Assembly (NCBI RefSeq): GCF_033958435.1
Contig: NC_134138.1
Coordinates: 190,623,298 to 190,687,297, forward strand
Direction: 5' to 3'
DNA: 64,000 nucleotides
Source of the DNA: Carettochelys insculpta
Lineage: Eukaryota > Chordata > Testudines > Carettochelyidae
The notes below the pieces were generated by a model that was not told where the DNA came from, did not search any database, and saw only the letters and a list, made by a program, of their open reading frames with translations. Every line of letters begins with the position of its first letter. Within the stretch, counting starts at the first letter, position 1. Made by a program: the position numbers and the translations under genes. Below, piece after piece: positions 24,501 to 35,263 of this stretch.

Positions 24501-27500
24501 ACGTCTGCACGGACACCGAGTGAATAAAGGGGACATAAACTGTTTTTGCTGTTGCTTTCCAAGGCATTGGGGAGGAGGTAAGTGCACTATGGAAGGCTGG
24601 TGACACACACCCAGAACCGCCCATGGCACTTTTTGTTCCGACAGACACTGGGAGATTAACCCACCAGGCAAGGGGGCAGCAGGAACTGTGGGATGCATAG
24701 CCACAGTGCATTGCTGACAAAGTCAAAGCTGACTACCCTACACCCTCTATCAACTGTGCCAGTGTGAACATGCACCCGTGACTTAGCAATATTGGGTGCT
24801 CAAAAATTGACCTTTACAAATTTGTCCTAATTCCCTAGTGTACAGAGACCCTGAAATTATGTAGCTTGGTCCCAGAAAGGAGATTGAAAAACAGTTTATT
24901 TCACCAGAGCAGACAAGCATTTGTGTTGTGGGAAAGCAACTTGCTTTTTCTGCTGTCTGGTGGAAGACTCTGTGAAGCGGGCTCAGGAAGTGGGGGAGAG
25001 AGGATAAGGACAGGAATAAAGACTGTGAAGCAACGATAGGCACCCCTTCTGAGCTGGCTTTCAAATTGTTTCCAGGCAGAATGAGCTCGGAGATCACTGA
25101 GTGGTTGGGGTCTCCAGGCATCCCAACTATTTACAACACTTTTTTTTGCAAGGTGTGTTTGTACCAGTCTGAATAAATCAAATGCGTTTAGTATTCCTAC
25201 TTATTTTGCTGCTATGTGAAAGGCAAACAAACTGGCCGTGCTCTGAAATAAGAGGAGGTGCACTATCACCACCTTGTGTTGTAATGAGAGAATACAGTTG
25301 AAATTTGGTTGATAAGAGAAAATACAGTATCGCATTCATCATGGGGGGGATGCTGGTACAGCTTGAACATCTTTAGTCCAACACCCTCAGTACCTGACTG
25401 GTGCTGAACCAGAAAACTTGCTGAACCACGGGAGGTCAGTATTGTCTAGCAGCATTGCCAACACTTCCTCTGCTTACTGGGCTCTTAGAATACATTTGTG
25501 GGTTGTAGGTAGGTAGTCAGTTGTGTCCGACGATGATGTCTTGAACTTGCACAGGCTCATTGGTTGTGTACTTGCATGTGGCTGAGGAGTCCAAGCTTTG
25601 AATGGCATGGGCGTTCACAGTGGGGGGCAAGAGAATTGTCCTGGCTTTTTTGGTGCGGCTGCTGCTGTTGCTTTCTTCCTCTCACAAGCATCAATGAGGC
25701 GTACGTGTTGCTGCTCTTCAAAGTTGTCATACGCATGCTGTACGAGAGCACACGAGCCTGCTTGGTCTTTTGCGTGCTGCTCTAGCTGACCTGGTTTTAA
25801 ACCAGCATGAGCAATGTTGGTCTTCACACAGACTTTAATATCTCTTACGAGGCCTACCTTGATTCCTTTTGCCCTGGGAGAGTTCACTGTAGAGGAGTTG
25901 CTTAGGGATTCTCGACTGCTACATTCCTATGACATGCCCTGTCCAACAAAGCTGGGCTTTCAGAATCATGGCTTTGATGCTCGTGGTTCCTGCTCTGTCC
26001 AGGACTTCCAGGTTTGTAACTCTGTCCTGCCATCGAATGTGCAGTATTGTCCTCAGGCTGTGTGTATGGAAGCGCTCCAGAAGTTTTATATGTTTTCTGC
26101 ACAAGGTGCAGGATTCACAGCCATACGGGAGACTGGTCAGGACTACAGCCATGTACACTTTCAGTTTAGTGGACTAAATTACAGCAAAATAACATCACAG
26201 AACACTTGAGAGCCAGGACTAATGGCTGTAAATAAACTGTGTGAGTCTGTGGGAAACTTGGACACTCTCATGATATGTGGTCATCTGACTACCTAAAAAT
26301 CATGCCAGACCATTGATGTTACTGGATCAGAAAGTATCAGAGTACAGATGTTCAGCCTGTCCCCATTTACTCCTTGTGGAGTGTCGTCGTGGAGTTCAAT
26401 GTGGTTCTGAAGATGAGCAGCATTCTGACTGAATGGAGCTCATTGCAGGACTGAGACCAAATTCCCCAAGCTTGTAAATGAGGATGTGAGAATTTCACTT
26501 TTATTTATGTTTTAATTTGATAATTTGCAGGATTTGAGTGATAGTTGGGGTATATTTGATATACATTCATTAAATATTTGCAAAACTTTTTGTGTTTACA
26601 TAGATACAGGTAACACATACATACACAGTGTACATAAAGACTTTATTTAAACTGTATTTTCAGCTTGTTGCTTGTATTCTTAGAGTGCGAGCTTTATTTG
26701 GTAACCTGTATTGAGTTTCGCACTCTGTATAGACAGTTCTCCAAAAAACTGAGGGTGCTACCTTTGTATGTATAAATAAATACATACATATATTTGCATT
26801 TTTCATCAGCTGTGTGGTGGAGAAATTAGAATACAAAATGCCATGTGGAAAGTTGACTAACTCTAAAAACACCACCAGCAGTGAGTGTGCATTGCTAAAA
26901 AGTAATGTGGATATTTTATTAACTATATTTACAATACAGAGTTTATTTTCTTTTTTTGAAGTAAAAATGCCATTTTTTAAGAAAGTTTTGCTTAGTAGAT
27001 TGGTGGAGCTTTGTTACGTTTATAATTTTTGTAATGAATGCAAATGTATTCTGGCTGGGTAGTGCATATGGAATAGCAGACCTCATCCCATATGAGCCCT
27101 CATTTGTTGTTTGTTTTGTTTACAAGCACCATCTTGAATTTTTGGTTGTCTAGTCCAGCCCCCTGCTTCAAGCATGATCAACCCCAACTAAGTCATCCCA
27201 GCCAGGACCTTGTCAAGCTGGGACTTTTAAACCTCTAGGGCTCGAGATTCTACCACCTCTCTAGGCAATGCATTCCAGTGCTTCACCACCCTCCTAGTGA
27301 AGTAGTTTTTCCTAATATCCAACCTACACCTCTCCCTCTTTAACTTCAGACAATTACTCCTTGTTCTGGCATCTGACACCACTGAGAACAGTTCCTCACC
27401 ATCCTTGTTAGAGCTCCCCTTCAGGAAGTTGAAGGCTGCTATTAAATCACCCCTAAGTCTTCTCTTCTGTAAACTAAACAAGCTAAAATCCCTCAGCCTC

Positions 27501-30500
27501 TCCTCATAGGTCATGTGCTCCAGCCCCTTAGTAATTTTTGTTGCCCTCCAATGAACCTGCTCCAACACATCCACATCCTCTTTATACTGGGGGACCCAAA
27601 ACTGGACACTATTCCAGATGTGGCCTCACCACTGCCAAATAGAGGGGAACAACCACTTCTCTATCGAGATGCTCCTCCTAATGCACCCTAATATGCCATT
27701 AGCCTTCTTGGCTACAAGGGCACACTGTTTACTCATATCCAGCCTTTCATCCACCATAACCCCTAGATCTCTTTCCACTGTAGTATGATTGCATGTATGT
27801 GGGGTGTTAAGGTGTGGGGTGTGCTTGGCACCCATTCCCATTCTAGCTTATCCCTTCAAAACCTGGGAAGTCCCGATATTTTGGATTTCTTGCAGAAAAG
27901 TTATCCACATTTCTTTGCTTCCTATTTTGGTAGAGGGCAACTCTTTCTCTTTCAAAGCAAAGTTATAATTAGTTTTCTTTTAACAATTTTAATAAGCATG
28001 ATAAATACTAATTTTAAGAATTGTAATATACTCAATAGCATTTCTGCCTTGCTGGATTTTCTAGTACTTGTGTTTCTCAAATTTAATGTGTAATTCTGCT
28101 TTTTTTTTTTGTTTGTAAAATGCTATTAAAGATATGTACTAACAAATCTAGAATGGAAGGTACTTTTTAATATCCCTCTGGAAAATATTTAGAGATGTTA
28201 CCTGCCAATGATGGATAATGTTGAGAAGAATTCTGTAAAGTCAGGGTTCATCCCTCTTATCCATAGATTCCCAACCTATGGATCGGTACCCAAACGTGGG
28301 TTGCCATTAGATTTTCTAAGAGTTGCCAGGGGGGCAGCTCTGAGCTGCATGTGGATCTTTGAGAAGCCATTTGCAGCTCCCGCCTCTGCTGCTGCTCACT
28401 CCTCTGGATCCCAGTCCCTGCTCCGCTGCACTGAAATGGAACTCAATTTAATTGGTTTAATGGCTGGCAGGAGGGATCCAGCCCTTAAACCAATTAAATT
28501 GAGTCAGATTTCAGCATGGCAGGGCAGGGAATTGCCTGTGCTGCACATGGGGGAAGTGAGTAGGAGGGCTGCGGGGAGCCACGCGGAGGAGGCAGTGGTG
28601 ACAGCAGTGGCCTGGTGACAGAGCAGCAGGGGGCAGCAGTGCCACTGGTATAAAGTAGGTGGGGGAGGATTTTGGGGCTGCAAGGGGTTTAAGTCGGGGC
28701 AGGAGGGCAGTTTGGGGTGATGGTTTAAACCTGTGGTAGGGGGGCAATTTGGAGCTGCAAGGGGTTTAAGCTAGGGAGGGGGGCAGTTTGGGGCTGTGAG
28801 GGGTTTAAGGCTCAGGGTGGGGTTGTGGGGTGAATCTAGTTTTATAAACATTTTTTTCACAGCGAAGAACCTCGCTGCACTCCCCTGGTTTTGAATTGTC
28901 TTGGGTCACAAAGTCTTCCTGAATTGTCAAAATGGGTGGCCGTCTTGAAAAGGTTGTTAACCACCGCTTATCCTTTTATGTTCAACCCCAGCAATATTCA
29001 TTTCCATGACAGGAAATAGAATGCAGATTTGGTCAGAAAAATGTGCACATTTCTGGGTTTTAAAAATGCTGAGTAGTTCCATATGAAAGGATCAGTTGAT
29101 AGCAATCAGTTGCAGTGAAACTACGAAAATGGTGTCTAATCTGACATACTTGTACAACATAGATGTGACCAGAAACGTTACTAGTGTGAAATAACTTCAC
29201 AGCTTTTTTCTTTGTTAAATATTTAGTTTCCAAGGGTGATGATGGAGGGTCAATTAAACATCTTTGTTTGGAAAAAAAGAACAATTTCTTCTTTATTCAT
29301 CCCTTCCCCAACGCCTGTTTGTTTGTTTTTTCCCGCCCCCTTGGAAATGGCTAAGTAACATGGTTTATAGAAAAGTGAATTTTCTTTTTTAATTTATGGC
29401 CTTTTCTTCTGAAAATGTTCATTGTCTTTTAACTTTCTTAATGTACATACTGCTGTGTATGTTGTTTATTGGTAGGTTGATTTTGCTTCGTTTTGCCTAT
29501 CTTGAATTTTTTACTGTTGGGCTAAATATTTGATCCTTTTTGTTTATCCCTATCCTAAATTTCATCTAGTCATTTGCTTCTGTCTCTCAAACACCATTAG
29601 ATTAAAGATCTGTTTTGTTTTGTTTTGGTACAGGTTCAGCATAATGCAGATAAATCTACTACATTGAAACTAGCAGATTTTGGCCTTGCAAAGAAGGTTA
29701 CAAAACCCATATTTACTGTGTGTGGAACACCAACATATGTTGCCCCTGAAATACTTGTTGAGAAGGGTGAATATAAAAAAAAACAATTTGCTTTTTCTAT
29801 TCATAATATATTTCTGTGCATTGCTTGTCACTGAAGACATCTTGTTAATCATCCTATTAATATTTTAATACTAATGCATATTCTTTCTAAGATGGCAGGA
29901 GTCAAAATAGCATAGATTATAGTTGTTAAATTTATGTAAAGAAAGAAGAATTGCTTTGATATTATGTGCCAAGATGCCGTTTTTTTTTTTACCTTGTGGT
30001 TGAATCCCCTAAAACTTTAGGGGATTAGTAATGCAAACGGAGGCAATGGACCTGAATGGTCACACTGAGCAATATTCTGACACAAGCCTGGTCTACACTA
30101 GGGATCAAAATTGATCTCAGGTATGCAATTCTAGCCATGCCATTAGCGTAGCTAGAATTGATGTATCAGTATTGACCTTGCACCCTGGTGTAGATCAGGG
30201 CTCTTTTGGCTCACGTCAATGTCCCTTACTCCATGTGGAAGCATTGAGTGCCAGGGTCAATGGCTGAGGTCAGAGAGATCAATTTTGCCATGTCTTTGAC
30301 AAGGTGGCAAAATCAAACTCCAGTGGGTCGATTGCAGCGCGCCAAACCCCACTGTAAGTGTAGACATATCCACATTAGAAGATCAAGAGAGAGAGGGAAG
30401 ATAGATTCCATCCTGAAAAAGGTGTGGGGCTCAATTTGGCACAGGGCAGGTGTGCCATTTGTAGCCCTTGTTTTGTAGACCAGAGTTACCCATCTGTACT

Positions 30501-32569
30501 CAGACAGAATTGCAAAAGAAACTTGAGATCTCTTCATTGTCTGCAGAAGAGAATGGGAGCCTAAAAAGAGCTGTATTACACTATTTTTTTTAAAATATCT
30601 GCTTCATTTTTTGCTTTTCCAATCAAGCTTTAATCAACACTGGGGTTTTGAAGCTGACAGTGTTTGGAAAGTGTTTGGAAGAGGAAAGGTACTCTGTAAG
30701 GATTACTAGAAAATGATACAACAGTGTAGTACAAACTTTATCAAGAGATTCCTTGCTCACTTTTTCTTCCACTCACGACTTTTGATTAGAAAACTGAGTT
30801 TCAGAGCATGAGGCAAAGCTGTAGACCCGTGGTGTCCAACGAGATCTGAAGCTGCCATAGTAAACTAGCCACATTATTCTGAAAATATATTTATTGCTCG
30901 ATCCAAGTAATCACACTCAACCAGCCAAATAGCCACATGTAGCTAGTGGCTAGCGGTTGGCCACCATAGCTGTAGACCTATGTTGTTCCTTAAGGAATGC
31001 AATGTGAAACCAGCAGTTCCTTGCCGTAATGAATTTAATCTCTAAAGGGTATTTTTTGGTTAGAGGCAATTGCATTTACATTTAACCTGTGGCATAAAAA
31101 ATGGCATTTCCCTTTCTTCTCTCTAGGCTATGGACTGGAAGTAGACATGTGGGCAACTGGTGTGATACTCTATATTTTGCTTTGTGGCTTTCCTCCTTTC
31201 CGAAGCCAGGAGCGAGATCAGGAAGAACTGTTTCAAATCATACAGCTGGGTCACTATGAATTCCTTTCACCATACTGGGACAGTATTTCAAGTGGTAAGA
31301 ATAAAAACTTTTATCCTATCTCAGGAGCTTATAGACTGTTGCAGGATTTTTCAAAACCATGATTTTAGTCCTCAGAGAGTATCAGCAGCTGTGCACGTGA
31401 AAATCAGATCTGATACCTTTAAAATGGATATAATTCCCTCTCTGAAGGAAGAACAAGGGGTCTTTCCGCAGCTGGGCTATAACTTTGTTTACAAATAGGA
31501 CTTCAGAGTAGTACATTTGAGAATAGAGCATGAAGGTCTGTGCAAAAAGGTACACAAGGATAATGTCTAAGTGTGACATCATGACCCCATTGAAGTCAGT
31601 GGGATTCCTCATCCCATTTAGTACTTTATCCATCTGTAGTATCTCGTTTTGAAACCCCTAGTTCAGCCCTGCCTTTAGTCTTAAGTACACACATAGAACT
31701 CACTTCTTCCACAGGCTTGGCACTGAGTATCCAGACCTGGCGGCCGGAGGCTGCTGCAGTTGCTTGTGTGCGTCAGGTGCCTTGCAGACTGAATTCCCTA
31801 GTTTGGTAATTTACTTTTTGTCTCTGACTTCCTGGCTTCCTGCAGGGATGATGGTGACACCAAAAGACATATTAGAGCTTTGTCACGTAGTCACTAGTCA
31901 CGGCACTGACTCAGTGGTAGTCCTACATACTGTTAGGTTCAACCTGTACTTGTTCCATATCTAATCTGGAAGTCTCTCATCTGGCAAAACCCATAATCTG
32001 GCATGATTTTAGTTAGCTGGATAACAATTTACCATGAGTGTGGCCAAGTTTCCTGTGGTCCCATGAGGTTTGTTTACAGCCACCAGTCCTGGCTCTCAGT
32101 GTTCTGTGCTGTTTATCTGGCTGTAATTTTCTCCTAAATGTCTTCTAAGAGACAAATAAGCGAAGAAAGTGTTGGTAATGTTGTTAGACAACATTGACCT
32201 CCTGTGGTCCAGCAAATTCTCTCGTTTGGCACCAGTCAAGTCCCGGATTAGAGAGGTTCAACCAGTAGAAAGAAAAGCAGGTGATGTTTTATTTGCTTGT
32301 AACGGAACATTGGGCGACCACCATCATCACACTGTCCTTTCTTTTCTTCTTTCACTTTTTGGCGTGAAATAGCAGCAAAAGACCTGATAACCAGGCTATT
32401 GGTGGTTGATCCTCAAAAGCGCTATAAAGCTCAGCAAGTTCTTCAGCATCCATGGATCAGAACAGCTGGAAAAACCAACAGCAGAAACCTGCAGCGGGAA
32501 GTGACAATAAATATTGAGCGCCACTTTCGGAGCCAGCGCAGGAAGGGGCTTGTAAATAATGATGCATGA
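16726..32569 (+). CDS. DCLK3: Doublecortin-like kinase 3 (spliced; 5' exon not found)
   Basis: DCLK3 is a serine/threonine kinase of the CaMK group with an N-terminal doublecortin domain; family members associate with microtubules, and DCLK3 is best known from brain. Coding exons are 16726-18587, 29634-29766, 31127-31294 and 32373-32569, all with AG/GT borders and consistent phases, giving about 785 residues in the window. Counting from the first full codon, the doublecortin domain is at about 65-159, a Lys/Glu-rich linker follows, and the kinase runs from about 490 to 765. Intact motifs are the glycine loop GDGNFAVVK, the lysine of [25 protein letters not shown] and YVAPEIL. The first exon in the window begins inside a Gly codon, so at least one more coding exon lies upstream. 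No disabling change was seen. The flanking DNA gives no second host gene. Confidence 0.93.
18588..21911. other. DCLK3 intron, no further feature seen
   Basis: First part of an 11-kb intron. No additional exon-like frame or recognisable element; only short A and T runs. Confidence 0.45.
21912..22640. mobile_element. MITE family B, copy 2, with C-rich interior
   Basis: The left end TA-CAGTAAACCCTCAAAATGC matches the inverted right end of the element at 4265-4701. The interior (21990-22450) is a C-rich array of loosely repeated phrases built on CACCCC and GGCTCCAGTTCAACC. The right end (22600-22640) is degraded. Long open frames inside result from the C-rich composition. Confidence 0.55.
22955..23770 (-). 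pseudogene. HARBI1-like transposase pseudogene
   Basis: Minus-strand blocks align with the intact transposase at 55.7-57.8 kb in the same order: [35 protein letters not shown], then [20 protein letters not shown] near 23250-23170 and a [20 protein letters not shown] block near 23030. The second Asp and the catalytic Glu are thus in place, but the central part with the first Asp is missing or unreadable and frames are broken. It cannot encode an active enzyme. Confidence 0.75.
23771..24300 (+). mobile_element. Penelope-like element fragment nested in Harbinger remnant
   Basis: Plus-strand sequence 23771-23948 encodes [19 protein letters not shown] and [13 protein letters not shown], the C-terminal part of a Penelope GIY-YIG region. 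It is followed by a tail with GAAGTGGGTCTGTCCCACAAG and TATAGACTAGCACGGC, the same tail type as at 9.1 and 61.0 kb. It splits a minus-strand Harbinger transposase pseudogene and is therefore younger than it. Confidence 0.65.
24791..25355. other. DCLK3 intron, no feature seen
   Basis: No recognisable coding sequence or repeat. Confidence 0.4.
25359..26360. mobile_element. MITE family A, copy 3, split by a LINE insertion
   Basis: The left half (25359 to about 25505) and right half (about 26165-26360) match the two halves of copy 1 at 3.8 kb, including GTCAGTATTGTCTAGCAGCA on the left and GAGAGCCAGGACTAATGGC on the right. The ends are CAGCTTGAACATC and its approximate inverse. About 660 bases of LINE sequence separate the halves. 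Confidence 0.7.
25505..26165 (-). mobile_element. Non-LTR retrotransposon 3' fragment (RT C-terminus)
   Basis: Minus-strand translation gives [39 protein letters not shown] and [17 protein letters not shown], the typical end of a LINE reverse transcriptase. Further downstream are pieces such as [19 protein letters not shown]. The 3' tail ends in a short CTAC repeat at about 25506-25516. The LINE type is probably RTE or L2-like; I cannot decide. It is truncated and frame-broken. Confidence 0.65.
26366..27140. other. DCLK3 intron, no feature seen
   Basis: AT-rich, with no recognised element. Confidence 0.4.
27145..27845 (-). mobile_element. CR1 LINE 3' fragment
   Basis: On the minus strand, from high to low position: [20 protein letters not shown] with [17 protein letters not shown] (27790-27680), a short disrupted part, then [20 protein letters not shown] and [20 protein letters not shown] (27574-27240). 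These are the conserved C-terminal blocks of CR1 reverse transcriptase, followed by the start of the CR1 3' UTR. The copy is 5'-truncated with few frame breaks, so it is fairly young. Confidence 0.85.
27846..28255. other. DCLK3 intron, no feature seen
   Basis: No recognisable element. Confidence 0.4.
28264..28966. mobile_element. Non-autonomous hAT element with 7/8 target duplication
   Basis: The left end TAGATTCCCAACCTATGG and the right end GGTTGTTAACCACCG are imperfect inverted repeats of the hAT type. The flanks CTTATCCA (28256-28263) and CTTATCCT (28967-28974) differ by one base. The interior (28320-28830) is GC-rich, with repeated units containing GGGGTTTAAG. No transposase sequence. 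Confidence 0.7.
28975..29633. other. DCLK3 intron, no feature seen
   Basis: T-rich sequence leading to the exon acceptor at 29633; no other feature. Confidence 0.45.
29634..29766 (+). CDS. DCLK3: DCLK3 exon: DFG and APE segment
   Basis: The acceptor is TTTTGGTACAG; the donor follows GAGAAGG with GTGAAT. The 133-nt exon opens in phase 0 with [20 protein letters not shown] and ends in the first base of a Gly codon after PEILVEK. It carries the Mg-binding DFG motif and the activation segment through the APE motif, both intact. The donor GTGAAT is weaker than the GTAAGT-type donors of the other introns. Confidence 0.93.
30089..30375. repeat. MITE with GGTCTACACTAG-type ends
   Basis: The left edge GGTCTACACTAGGGATC and the right edge TAAGTGTAGACATATCC are imperfect inverted repeats. 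The interior holds a palindrome-like segment around AATTCTAGCCATGCC and GTAGCTAGAATTGAT, also seen in the related repeat at 34.5 kb. Non-coding; lies in the intron between DCLK3 exons at 29.7 and 31.1 kb. Confidence 0.55.
30827..30969. mobile_element. Short hAT MITE with perfect 8-bp target duplication
   Basis: The element starts CCGTGGTGTCCAACG and ends CGGTTGGCCACCATAG. Identical CTGTAGAC copies flank it (30819-30826 and 30970-30977). It is 143 bp and non-coding; ends and 8-bp duplication identify a hAT-derived MITE. Confidence 0.8.
31127..31294 (+). CDS. DCLK3: DCLK3 exon: kinase C-lobe, helices F-G
   Basis: The acceptor TCTTCTCTCTAG precedes 31127 and the donor GTAAGA starts at 31295. 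The 168-nt exon completes the split Gly codon and encodes [18 protein letters not shown], then [20 protein letters not shown] and a segment ending in DSISS plus one base of the next codon. The DMWATG motif is the usual helix-F signature of CaMK-group kinases. Confidence 0.94.
31932..32277. mobile_element. MITE family A, copy 4
   Basis: The right end GGATTAGAGAGGTTCAACCAG and internal blocks (CCATGAGGTTTGTTTACAGCC, GTGTTGGTAATG) match copies 1-3. The left end is degraded. It lies about 95 bases upstream of the last DCLK3 coding exon. Confidence 0.65.
32373..32569 (+). CDS. DCLK3: DCLK3 terminal coding exon
   Basis: The acceptor is GTGAAATAG before 32373; it lacks a strong polypyrimidine tract next to the AG, although a T-rich stretch lies 10-40 bases upstream. 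The split codon gives Ala, then [20 protein letters not shown], the conserved HPWI motif, and a short basic tail ending NNDA with TGA at 32567-32569. A CAG three bases further in could act as an alternative acceptor and would remove one Ala; the AA form fits the family better. Confidence 0.92.
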
Positions 32570-32812
32570 AACCCCTTCTTGTTAATCTAGTCCTCTTTGT
32601 GCTTTCCCTTCCTAAATGAACTGGGCTCTTAGCTATTGTTGTTGTTTGACCCTTTTTAGATTGGGAAAGTGCTGGAATTCTAAGGCCTGGTCCAGCTCCC
32701 ACTAAAGTGAATGAGTCGTTCCACTGACTTCAGTGGGCTCTGGATAGCTCTACGTGTGTCTTTGTTTTTAAACAAGTTGGTCTTTTTTGTATAAAATGTT
32801 TCTTTTTTATAG

Positions 32813-32818
32813 ATTAAA
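32813..32818 (+). promoter_or_regulatory. Candidate DCLK3 polyadenylation signal ATTAAA
   Basis: ATTAAA lies 244 bases after the stop codon, followed by T- and GT-rich sequence. It is the nearest plausible signal; a longer 3' UTR cannot be excluded. Confidence 0.4.
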
Positions 32819-32966
32819 AGTATTTGTTTTTACAGTTAACATACCTGATGATTATGGAGTGTTTTCTGTTCATATTTTGTATGGTAGCTGCCAGAAGTTC
32901 GTGTTTATGATGGCTTGTTTTGGTAATATGTGTGCATAGGTACGTGCTCTGCACTTAACCTCTGGA

Positions 32967-33497
32967 CTAGTGGTTCTCAAACTTTTTTTTGCAGACCTCT
33001 TGAAAATTGCTAAGGACCTCAGTGGACAACTTAATTACCTTTCACATGTTGTTTGTACCATTTGCTAACCCTTTCACTGCAACTCTGGATAGAAAAAAAC
33101 CTCTCAATAATAATAATAAAAAACACTTTTTTTTTTGTTCTACATATAAAAGCACCCAACTCCTATTTTAATATCAGTTGGGGTCTCTCCCCTACCACAG
33201 CAGCCACAGACCTGACAGTGGGAAAGACAGCCACCTCTCCCTGACAGCTGCAGCTCTGGAGCTGGGGAAACTTGCCTCTTTGGTCACCTCAGCCCTACCA
33301 GCATTCCTTCCATGGCCACCACCTCACCATACATGTCCAGGTGCCTAATTAGTGGATCCACACCTGCCATTAATTAGCCATTCATTCTGTTGTGTTCAGC
33401 CACTGAGGTACACACTGTAGGGGGAACTATCTGTAGACCACCTGAATGAAGCTTGTAGACTGTTGGTTGTCTGCAGACCATTGTTTGAGAACCTGTG
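32967..33497. mobile_element. hAT-like non-autonomous element
   Basis: The left end CTAGTGGTTCTCAAACTTTT and the right end TTTGAGAACCTGTG are inverted repeats of the hAT type. No clear 8-bp duplication of its own is seen; it abuts a second hAT-like element. Non-coding. Confidence 0.6.
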
Positions 33498-33505
33498 CTG
33501 TAGAC

Positions 33506-34329
33506 CAGTGTTTCCCAAACAGGGATCCATGAGGGAACTTCATGGCATCTGTGTGCCCAGCTGAGCAACTCCTCCTCTTCCTTCTCTCCTCCCTCCCAGT
33601 GCCTCCTGGGGTCTGCATCCTGGGGCTAAGGCAGGCTCCCTGTAGGTCTCTGTGGCAGCTCCATGTGCTGTCCTGACGTGTGCGAGCTCTGCAGCTTCCA
33701 TTGCCTGGGAACAGTGACCAATCAAAACTATGGGGCAGCACCTGTGCGTGTGAGGGCAGTACATGGAACCTCTCTGGCTGCCCATGCATTTACGGGGGTG
33801 CCACAGGGATCTGGCAGCTGCTTCCAGGAGCTGTGGTAAGCATTGCTGGGCCCCTCTACCTCACCATATACCCAGACTTGGAGTCCTTTCCCACACCCAA
33901 ACTCCCTCCTGGAGCTCATATCTGCACCTCCTCATCTAACCCCTTTGCTCCAGCCCAGGGGCCCCTGTTGTACCCCATACGTCTGGTTCCCAGCCACAGC
34001 CCCCAGCCAGAGAGCTCACATCCCTCCTGCATCCCAAGCCGTGACCTCAGCTCAGAATCCCCACATCCCCAGCCCCACCCTACAGCTCCCTCACCAAGCT
34101 GGTGTCCTCACTTCCCTCCTGCACCCAACACCCTGACCCCGCTGGTGTAAGGGAGTGAGGGTGTGGGAGAGCAAGCAATGGAGGGAGTGGGAGTGGAGTG
34201 AGAAGGGGATGGGGCTTTGAAGTAGAGGCAGGGCAGGGATGGGGCCTCGGTGAAGGAGCAGGATTGGGTGTGTCTGAAAAATTTAAATCAAAACAGGGTC
34301 CTTGGATTGCTAAAGTTTGAGAACTGCTG
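33506..34329. mobile_element. hAT-like element with 7/8 target duplication
   Basis: The element begins CAGTGTTTCCCAAACAGG and ends AAGTTTGAGAACTGCTG. The flanks CTGTAGAC (33498-33505) and CTCTAGAC (34330-34337) differ by one base. The 824-bp interior is CT-rich on the plus strand in its central part, then G-rich; it has no transposase. Confidence 0.7.
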
Positions 34330-34489
34330 CTCTAGACAAAGACCTGATACCAGATACTGGTAGTGACAGAAATGATAAGTAAACCAAATATAAGCACATT
34401 TGTAAATTAGCTATAGGTTACATTAAATATGATGCAATATGATGTTGATATATATACAGTATAGATAGTGGTGAATTGTTCCAGGTCGA

Positions 34490-34790
34490 GAGGTAGGCTT
34501 ATGTCTATACCAGACATAGACGTTGACCACTGATATGTAATTTTAGCTATGCCAATTGTGTAGCTAAGATCGATTTATCCACGGTCAACTTCTGTGTCTG
34601 TCCAGATGGTGTTTCTTCCGTTGACCTTCCCTATTCCTTGCCTCTCACGAAGAGTACAGGGGTTGAGGCGACCTCTGGGAGAGGCATTACACGCCTGCAC
34701 AAAATGAAACCCCTGAAGATCGACACTCAGCAAGTTGATCTTCCTCTGTACCATGGCTCTAGTGACTCCTATGTTTCTACACTGATTCTT
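34490..34790. repeat. MITE related to the 30.1-kb copy
   Basis: Starts near TTATGTCTATACCAGACATA and contains AATTTTAGCTATGCC and TGTGTAGCTAAGATCGAT, homologous to the 30.1-kb repeat. The right boundary near CTCCTATGTTTCTACACTG is uncertain. Confidence 0.45.
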
Positions 34791-34816
34791 GAGAGAGAGA
34801 GAGAGAGAGAGAGAGA
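34791..34816. repeat. (GA)n microsatellite
   Basis: About 12 GA dinucleotides. Confidence 0.9.
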
Positions 34817-35262
34817 GGAAGGAAATCAGGACTGGTAATTTTTCATGGCAGCTTTGCAAGACTGCTGTAATATTTTCCCGTGTGCTGCTGAGGAGTATCT
34901 TTTCTCCCTCTGTTCTGAGAACAAAAAATCTTGGGAGGTGAGCAGTTTCTGTGGGGACTCTGGCTCTTTTTTTATGAGGTGGAGTATGGAGAACAGTTAC
35001 TCAGTGTATTTTTCCTCTCAGATCCACACAGGTCATTCTGGTTTCTAGTATTCTCATGTGCTGCAGAAGGGGAAAAAGTTGAGGAACACTTTTAAGCTTT
35101 CCTTTGTCCCATCCCTGATTTTCCCTGTTCTCAATGTGGTAGCTGCTTAATTATCTTTTGACTCTTTTGTTGTCTATTATTGGCCTCCTTCCTGTTATGA
35201 ACTGCCCCTGATGGCTTATGGGTCTTCCTTGGTGTTAGCTAGTTACTTTCTATATATACATA

Positions 35263-35263
<1 letters not shown>

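Larger units (their letters stand above)
22800..24790 (-). mobile_element. Old PIF/Harbinger transposon, interrupted by a Penelope insertion
   Basis: Minus-strand Harbinger remnant. The transposase body lies at 22955-23770; possible 5' and N-terminal sequence continues at about 24300-24790, ending near a GTGTGAACATGCACC-like edge. Between them is a plus-strand Penelope-like fragment. It is clearly a different and older family from the intact Harbinger at 55 kb: the protein is alignable but diverged, and the ends differ. Confidence 0.6.

Noticed and set aside
24300..24790. Host gene exon on the minus strand
   Set aside because: Open frames are short; position and weak similarity suggest the 5' part of the old Harbinger rather than a host exon.
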